This document shows, piece after piece, positions 6,264-10,247 of a stretch of DNA of 10,247 bases; the stretch's first letter is position 1; each line of letters begins with the position of its first letter. The position numbers and the translations under genes were made by a program. The notes beneath the pieces were generated by a model, which saw only the letters and a list, made by a program, of their open reading frames with translations, was not told where the DNA came from and searched no databases. Source of the stretch: JBMSHD01 sp049416425 (GTDB lineage: Bacteria > Pseudomonadota > Gammaproteobacteria > Francisellales > Francisellaceae); NCBI GenBank assembly GCA_049416425.1, contig JBMSHD010000086.1, positions 1 through 10,247 of the forward strand, given 5' to 3'.

Positions 6264-7604
6264 ATGGAAACCATGCATGTAACCACATCCGGCTTTGCCA
6301 TCGCCGCTGTCGTCATCTTCTTTGTCGCCTATGCACTGGTGATGACGGAAGATCTTACCCAGCTCAGAAAGTCAAAACCGGTTATTCTTGGCGCCGGTTT
6401 GATCTGGATATTGACGGCAACGATTGGACGCATGACGGGACAGGGTGAGATCGTCGGTGAAAATCTGAATCATGCCCTTTTAGAATACGGAGAGCTTTTT
6501 TTATTTCTGCTCGTTGCCATGACCTATATCAATGTGCTTGAGGAGAGAGGAGTCTTTGAGGCGCTTCAAAGTGCCATGGTAAGGGCGGGATTTGGTTTAA
6601 GAGGCGTATTCTGGCTCACCGGATTTCTGGCCTTCTTCATCTCGCCTATTGCCGATAATCTAACCACAGCCTTGATTATGTGTTCGGTGGTTCTGGCTAT
6701 CGGCAAAAATAATGATCGTTTTGTGTTGCTGTCATGCATCAATATTGTGATTGCAGCCAATGCCGGTGGTGCTTTCAGTCCATTTGGGGATATTACCACG
6801 CTGATGGTCTGGCAGGAGGGAGTGGTCAGTTTTTCTCATTTCTTCACGCTGTTTGTTCCGGCTTTAGTCAACTTTCTTATTCCGGCAATTATCATGCATT
6901 TCTTTGTGCCGAAGGTAAAAAATCTGGTTAAAGTAGCTAAGGTGGAGATGAAATTAGGCGCCAGGCGAATCATCATGATGTTTCTTTTGACGATTATCAC
7001 CGCCATTGCCTTTGAAAATTTTCTGGGTCTGCCGCCGGCGCTGGGCATGATGACAGGTCTTGGGTATCTGATGTTTTTCAGCTATTGGTTGCGTGAATTC
7101 AGGCACGATCATCCTAAAAATCCAGCCAGAGATGATCGTTTTGAGATCTTTCGTAAAGTCCAGCAGGCCGAGTGGGATACACTGTTGTTTTTCTATGGTA
7201 TTTTAATCGCCGTTCAAGGCATTGCTACTTTAGGTTATCTAAGCCTTGTTTCTCAGGCAATTTATCAGCATATGCCGGCATTGTTGCCAGGGTTTTTTGA
7301 TCAAACGACTCAGGCCAATACGCTAATCGGCATGATTTCAGCCATTATCGATAATATTCCGGTTATGTATGCAGTGTTGACGATGAATCCGGCGATGAGT
7401 GAAGGGCAGTGGCTTTTGGTGACACTGACGGCAGGGATCGGCGGCAGTCTTTTATCTATTGGCTCAGCCGCTGGTGTCGCCGTTATGGGCAAGGCGCAGG
7501 GGCAATACACCTTTATTGGCCATCTTAAATGGACTTGGCTTATCGCCTTGGGATATTTTGGCGCCATCATCACGCATTTATGGCTAAATAGCAGCCTGCT
7601 TTAA
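6264..7604 (+). CDS. nhaD: NhaD-type Na+/H+ antiporter
   Basis: This 446-residue polytopic inner-membrane protein matches the NhaD family (ion transporter superfamily), which expels Na+ or Li+ in exchange for protons. The signature segments are SPIADNLTTAL (127-137), NAGGAFSPFGDITT (166-179) and a late DNIPVMYAVL, close to NhaD of Vibrio and other marine gammaproteobacteria. In Vibrio NhaD the Asp-Asn of SPIADN and the polar residues of the GDITT segment are important for transport. About 11-13 hydrophobic helices can be counted. The start is uncertain: ATG at 6264 and at 6273 are in frame, and neither has a clear ribosome site. A TGGTACTAT extended -10-like element ends at 6233, 30 bases upstream, without a good -35. 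It is divergent from the pilin gene. The role is sodium and alkaline pH homeostasis. Confidence 0.93.
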   Translation: METMHVTTSGFAIAAVVIFFVAYALVMTEDLTQLRKSKPVILGAGLIWILTATIGRMTGQGEIVGENLNHALLEYGELFLFLLVAMTYINVLEERGVFEALQSAMVRAGFGLRGVFWLTGFLAFFISPIADNLTTALIMCSVVLAIGKNNDRFVLLSCINIVIAANAGGAFSPFGDITTLMVWQEGVVSFSHFFTLFVPALVNFLIPAIIMHFFVPKVKNLVKVAKVEMKLGARRIIMMFLLTIITAIAFENFLGLPPALGMMTGLGYLMFFSYWLREFRHDHPKNPARDDRFEIFRKVQQAEWDTLLFFYGILIAVQGIATLGYLSLVSQAIYQHMPALLPGFFDQTTQANTLIGMISAIIDNIPVMYAVLTMNPAMSEGQWLLVTLTAGIGGSLLSIGSAAGVAVMGKAQGQYTFIGHLKWTWLIALGYFGAIITHLWLNSSLL

Positions 7605-7606
7605 GC

Positions 7607-7634
7607 TTGACTTTGTATGAATTTAAGCTAGAAT
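7607..7634 (+). promoter_or_regulatory. Sigma-70-like promoter of the MFS transporter leader
   Basis: TTGACT (7607-7612) and TAGAAT (7629-7634) each match consensus at 5 of 6 positions with a 16-base spacer. The promoter begins 2 bases after the nhaD stop codon and would start an RNA near 7641, leaving a leader of about 190 bases before the transporter gene. This is one of the best promoter matches in the window. Confidence 0.6.
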
Positions 7635-7668
7635 GGCTCTGATAAAATTTTAAATAGAGGTCATAGAC

Positions 7669-7704
7669 ATGTTAACCATTATCACTCAAGAGCAAATAGA
7701 CTAA
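7669..7704 (+). CDS. Possible 11-residue leader peptide (MLTIITQEQID)
   Basis: An 11-codon frame starts at ATG 7669, with AGAGG (7656-7660) 8 bases upstream, 35 bases beyond the predicted start of transcription. It ends at TAA 7702-7704. The peptide is rich in Ile and Thr but has no run of one codon such as amino-acid attenuators show. Bases 7684-7691, inside the frame, are complementary to 7784-7791, so translation could change the leader fold. It may be a regulatory minigene for the transporter, or chance: short frames with a good ribosome site do arise at random. Confidence 0.35.
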   Translation: MLTIITQEQID

Positions 7705-7791
7705 GATCTACATGGTTTGCTGTTTCAGATAAGTTTGCCCCTGGGCACAATTTTCTTATTCTTTTTTTGAACTCCATGTAACGTCTTGAGT
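7684..7791 (+). promoter_or_regulatory. Nested long-range helices in the transporter leader
   Basis: ACTCAAGA (7684-7691) is perfectly complementary to TCTTGAGT (7784-7791). Nested inside it, TACATGG (7709-7715) is perfectly complementary to CCATGTA (7774-7780). The terminator-like hairpin at 7734-7750 sits in the central loop. The outer 5' arm lies in the 11-codon frame and the 3' arms lie beyond the T-run, so the helices can form only in read-through RNA. This suggests a structured 5' leader. No known riboswitch class is recognised. Confidence 0.35.
7734..7768 (+). terminator. Terminator-like hairpin with T-rich tail in the transporter leader
   Basis: TGCC (7736-7739) pairs with GGCA (7744-7747) across CCTG, and TT (7734-7735) can extend it to AA (7749-7750) over a bulged C. 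A T-rich tail follows at once (7751-7768, ending in seven T). The stem is short, so termination would be partial at best. Its position between the leader peptide and the transporter gene fits an attenuator. An alternative is a terminator of nhaD read-through transcripts. Confidence 0.4.
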
Positions 7792-7832
7792 CCTAAATTC
7801 ATATTCATAAATCGTTAACATTTGGAGTTATT

Positions 7833-9023
7833 ATGCCTCAAACTACATCATCACACCCGCGTGTGATTACCATTATTATTTTATTCTTAATCTGCGTCAT
7901 GGTTGCGACGACTGACCTCTATATTCCTTCTCTGCCAGCCATATCGGCAAGTCTTGGCAGCAGCACAGGGCGGGTGCAATTAATGGTGACATTCTATTTA
8001 TGTGGTTATGCCATATCGCCATTGGTGTACGGACCACTGTCTGATGCTTATGGACGACGAGGGATTCTTCTGCTTGGATTGTCTATCGCTATTGCAGGCA
8101 GTGTTCTCTGTGTTTTTTCCACAAAGATCGGCGGGCTTCTGCTAGGCAGATTGATTCAAGGATTAGGCATGGGAGCCGGCAGCGCGATGATGAGAGCCAT
8201 CTTTCGTGATGCCTTCAGCGGTAAAGCCTTGGCAACAGCTGGCTCCAGGATGGGTATGGTGAGCTCCATCTCTTTGGGTCTGGCGCCAGCGTTCGGTGGT
8301 CTAATACAGCAATATGGGTTTTGGCGTTTGAATTTCATCCTGATTCTTATTGCCATGATCCTGTTGTTTATTGTTATTTTCAGGTATCTTCCCGAGACGC
8401 ATGTCAGCAGAAATAAGCAAGTCCTGCATCCACTTAGCTGGTTTAGGCATTATTTTGAACTTCTGAGATCACCGCATTTCGTGCTGCCGACGCTCTTAAG
8501 TGGTTTGGCGTTTTCGGGACTTATCGTTTATATCACGACGGCGCCGTTTCTGATGCAGAATGTTTTAAAGCTAACTTCTGGCGAGTTTGGTCTTTTGGCA
8601 TTCCTGATCGCCTTGGCACAATTTAGTGGTTTTCATCTAAACAGCCGCATGCTGAAGCGATTTTCCATCGATCAGACTCTGTTTTCTGGAATTGCAGTAA
8701 TGTTTATTGCCGGTGCTGTTTTGGTCGGCCTCAGTCTGTTTGATGTTATCAACACGATAAGCATTATCGCCATGGTGATGCTTTATGTTATCGGTACTGG
8801 GTTTATCTTTGCCGGCAGTTATGCCAAGACCTTTACGCCATTTGGGCATATCATCGGTTTTGCCGCAGCGGCCTATGGCATGCTTCAGACTATGGTTGGC
8901 GGGGTGACGAGCCTGGTCTTATCGATTCTGCCATCATTCAGTCAACTGGTGATCGGCAGTGCATTAAGTCTTTTGGCTGTTCTTGCTTTTGTCGTGCTAT
9001 TTTTGATGAATAAATGGCCTTAG
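7833..9023 (+). CDS. MFS multidrug exporter, Bcr/CflA family (DHA1)
   Basis: This 396-residue inner-membrane protein has 12 predicted helices and the marks of the Bcr/CflA subfamily of drug:H+ antiporters. TDLYIPSLP (27-35) in helix 1 is the characteristic substrate and proton region with D28. GPLSDAYGRRG (67-77) is MFS motif A in the loop between helices 2 and 3, R106 fits motif B in GRLIQG, and SLGLAPAFGG (147-156) is the antiporter motif C. Relatives export bicyclomycin, chloramphenicol, sulfonamides or small metabolites; the substrate cannot be read here. TGGAG (7823-7827) 5 bases before ATG supports the start. The gene has its own promoter and an unusual leader of about 190 bases, which could make expression conditional. 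It is followed by a strong hairpin at 9044-9074. Confidence 0.9.
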   Translation: MPQTTSSHPRVITIIILFLICVMVATTDLYIPSLPAISASLGSSTGRVQLMVTFYLCGYAISPLVYGPLSDAYGRRGILLLGLSIAIAGSVLCVFSTKIGGLLLGRLIQGLGMGAGSAMMRAIFRDAFSGKALATAGSRMGMVSSISLGLAPAFGGLIQQYGFWRLNFILILIAMILLFIVIFRYLPETHVSRNKQVLHPLSWFRHYFELLRSPHFVLPTLLSGLAFSGLIVYITTAPFLMQNVLKLTSGEFGLLAFLIALAQFSGFHLNSRMLKRFSIDQTLFSGIAVMFIAGAVLVGLSLFDVINTISIIAMVMLYVIGTGFIFAGSYAKTFTPFGHIIGFAAAAYGMLQTMVGGVTSLVLSILPSFSQLVIGSALSLLAVLAFVVLFLMNKWP

Positions 9024-9043
9024 TATGACATTATTTCTTTGAA

Positions 9044-9074
9044 ATAGCGGGTAATTTAGCCCATTGCCCGCTAT
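9044..9074 (+). other. Strong 12-bp hairpin after the MFS gene, with an alternative partner
   Basis: ATAGCGGGTAAT (9044-9055) pairs with ATTGCCCGCTAT (9063-9074), 12 bp with one G-U and a 7-base loop, 20 bases past the transporter stop. Only three T follow, so it is a poor intrinsic terminator. The downstream arm segment TTGCCCG (9064-9070) is also perfectly complementary to CGGGCAA (9099-9105), next to the start of the small membrane gene. Two exclusive folds are therefore possible. It could be a 3' stabiliser of the transporter mRNA or a switch for the next gene. Confidence 0.45.
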
Positions 9075-9113
9075 GCTTTAAACTATGAGAAATTTTATCG
9101 GGCAAGATTTTCA

Positions 9114-9350
9114 ATGGATAATAACAGTATTATGAAAGCGGTGTTTTATGCCGTCTTGATTTGCTTCTCTCTGGCGATTATTTTTATCGCCTATATCTTT
9201 ATCGATTATATTATTCCGGGGCTATCCCATCATGCGCCGCTTGATCTTATCGTCGCCATTTTCCTTGGCATCATCTTCATGTTGATCTTAAGAGCTATTA
9301 CCTTTAGGTGGGTTTTAAATAACAAGAAAGATGGCGATAATACGCGGTAG
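9114..9350 (+). CDS. Small two-helix membrane protein, unknown function
   Basis: I do not recognise this 78-residue protein. It has two hydrophobic segments, about residues 8-31 and 44-62, joined by PGLSHHAPLD. It ends in a short hydrophilic, Lys/Asp-rich tail (NNKKDGDNTR), so both ends probably face the cytoplasm. The coding frame is clean and its codon use resembles the neighbours. The start is uncertain: ATG 9114 has only GGGCAAG upstream, and the in-frame ATG at 9132 has no better site. The gene lies 90 bases after the MFS gene, behind the 9044-9074 hairpin, and converges with pyrF. It might be an accessory subunit or simply an orphan inner-membrane protein. Confidence 0.6.
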   Translation: MDNNSIMKAVFYAVLICFSLAIIFIAYIFIDYIIPGLSHHAPLDLIVAIFLGIIFMLILRAITFRWVLNNKKDGDNTR

Positions 9351-9375
9351 AGAAGTTTGCGCCAAAGCGACTCTT

Positions 9376-10146
9376 TTATGATGATAGACCGGCTACTTTG
9401 CTATTTAACGCCTCCCAGCCAGCCTGGCGGTATGTTTTGGCTGCCTCGGTCGGATCGCTGTCACCATAGATGCCACGTCCGACGATGATAAGATCAGATT
9501 GCTGCTGTTTAATAATCTGCTCAGGAGTGTTATAACTTTGTCCTAGGCCGTCGGACTCGCTGGAGAATTTAACCCCTGGCGTCATGGTGATCAGATCATG
9601 ATCAACAGAGAGTTTCTCCTGAGCAATAAAGCCGATAACGAAATCCTTGTGTGACTCGGCAATCCTGACGGTTTCTTTGGTATAGCTTTCGCTGAAAAAA
9701 TTAGGTTGAGAGCTCATCTGAGCCAGCAGCAGCAAGCCAATGTCTCGCCCTTTGCACCCTTCAGCCAATCCATCGATAATGCCAGTTCCTGGCAGAAGGT
9801 GAGCATTGATGATATCGGCCCATTCGGCAATATGATAGATGCCATCTTTGACCTGGTGTTTCACGGTGTTGCCGATATCGGCAAACTTTCGATCTTCAAA
9901 CAATAAAAACCCAGCATCATCGGCCAGTTTTCGCAATTTATTTGTCAAATCCGCATTGAAGTCTGAGATGATGTCGATATGTGTCTTTAAGACAACGATC
10001 TCATCGGCAACATTCTCGGCGAGTGTAAGAAGATCAGTGGCGCTGGTGATATCGGCCGAAACACATAAATTACTTTGTTTCTCAAGCACTAATCGAGAAA
10101 GTTTACGAGTAACAGGATGTGATGAATTTGAATAAGATAATGGCAT
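9376..10146 (-). CDS. pyrF: Orotidine-5'-phosphate decarboxylase, eukaryote-type
   Basis: This 256-residue enzyme catalyses the last step of de novo UMP synthesis, OMP to UMP plus CO2, in the cytoplasm. The active site is complete: K54 in LKTHIDI, then D85, K87 and D90 in FEDRKFADIGNT. The phosphate and lid region has TPGV (189-192), LGQSYNTP with Q203 and Y205, and VGRGIY with R224. The segments KTHIDI, FEDRKFADIGNTVKHQ and AEWADIINAH match the yeast Ura3 and animal UMP synthase group rather than the shorter E. coli PyrF, and the length also fits. No orotate phosphoribosyltransferase domain is fused. The start at 10146 has GGAA nine bases upstream on its strand. It lies 46 bases downstream of tRNA-Glu on the same strand and may be co-transcribed with it. 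Confidence 0.95.
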   Translation of the reverse strand: MPLSYSNSSHPVTRKLSRLVLEKQSNLCVSADITSATDLLTLAENVADEIVVLKTHIDIISDFNADLTNKLRKLADDAGFLLFEDRKFADIGNTVKHQVKDGIYHIAEWADIINAHLLPGTGIIDGLAEGCKGRDIGLLLLAQMSSQPNFFSESYTKETVRIAESHKDFVIGFIAQEKLSVDHDLITMTPGVKFSSESDGLGQSYNTPEQIIKQQQSDLIIVGRGIYGDSDPTEAAKTYRQAGWEALNSKVAGLSS

Positions 10147-10185
10147 CAGTTAGCATTCCATAAAGTTTAAATAAACACCTAACTG
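10147..10185. repeat. 7-bp inverted repeat around the pyrF start region
   Basis: CAGTTAG (10147-10153) and CTAACTG (10179-10185) are perfect complements. They flank a 25-base AT-rich core containing GTTTAAATAAAC, immediately upstream of the pyrF ATG and downstream of the tRNA. It could be an operator or an RNA hairpin that limits pyrF translation, or a tRNA processing feature. A chance match is possible. Confidence 0.25.
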
Positions 10186-10192
10186 CATGAAT

Positions 10193-10247
10193 TGGCGTCC
10201 CCAAGGGGATTCGAACCCCTGTTACCGCCGTGAAAGGGCGGTGTCCT
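10193..10247 (-). tRNA. tRNA-Glu (anticodon TTC), 3' part, cut by the window edge
   Basis: The minus strand carries the last 55 bases of a tRNA, with the encoded CCA at 10193-10195. The anticodon stem CCGCC/GGCGG encloses loop CTTTCAC with anticodon TTC at 10232-10234. The T arm AGGGG-TTCGAAT-CCCCT and the 3' acceptor strand TGGGGAC follow. It nearly equals E. coli tRNA-Glu over this length; by comparison about 21 bases of the 5' end lie beyond the window. It probably belongs to a tRNA transcript that may continue into pyrF. Confidence 0.97.

Noticed and set aside
7684..7791. The TCTTGAGT/ACTCAAGA pair as terminal repeats of a small mobile element
   Set aside because: No target duplication flanks the pair and the ends differ from known insertion sequence ends. 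A leader RNA fold explains the nested helices better.
9353..9375. TTTG-CGC-CAAA hairpin between the small membrane gene and pyrF
   Set aside because: A 4-bp stem with a 3-base loop and only a short, interrupted T stretch is too weak to call.

Overview
The window looks like chromosomal DNA of a gammaproteobacterium of moderate-to-low GC, with AT-rich gaps. The evidence is a tRNA-Glu(TTC) closely matching the E. coli one, an NhaD-type Na+/H+ antiporter, a PilE-like type IV pilin with a C-terminal disulfide, and a Bcr/CflA transporter. Degenerate palindromic repeats at the left end (cores of the type GTCATTAC...GTAAT) resemble dispersed repeats seen in many gammaproteobacteria, including host-associated ones. 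NhaD suggests a brackish or marine setting or fluctuating sodium. I cannot name the genus.

Layout. Bases 1-540 hold no convincing gene, only palindromic repeats, including an imperfect inverted-repeat unit at about 306-458. A good sigma-70-like promoter (548-576) precedes a tightly packed plus-strand cluster: a TauD/TfdA-like Fe(II)/2-oxoglutarate oxygenase, an aldo/keto reductase-like protein, a PglC-like phosphoglycosyl transferase and a DegT/DnrJ/EryC1 PLP aminotransferase. The first three overlap at their ends. An AT-rich gap of about 310 bases follows, then an exported family 3 glycoside hydrolase. An orphan type IV pilin gene converges on it from the minus strand. Divergent from the pilin is nhaD, then a structured leader and a Bcr/CflA-type MFS exporter, then a 78-residue two-helix membrane protein behind a strong hairpin. 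At the right end, on the minus strand, are a eukaryote-type orotidine-5'-phosphate decarboxylase (pyrF) and the 3' part of tRNA-Glu.

How the genes may work together. The first four genes read as one transcription unit for a glycan building block. The aminotransferase would make an amino-sugar nucleotide, the PglC homolog would load a sugar phosphate onto undecaprenyl phosphate, and the oxygenase and AKR-like protein would supply an unusual oxidative or reductive modification. No glycosyltransferase, flippase or ligase lies in the window, so the rest of the pathway must be elsewhere. The remaining genes look like independent housekeeping or transport units.

The points most worth a second look are the four-gene cluster, the AKR with His in place of the catalytic Asp, the exported GH3 enzyme lacking the NagZ Asp-His dyad, and the leader before the MFS gene (promoter, 11-codon minigene, terminator-like hairpin and nested long-range helices).
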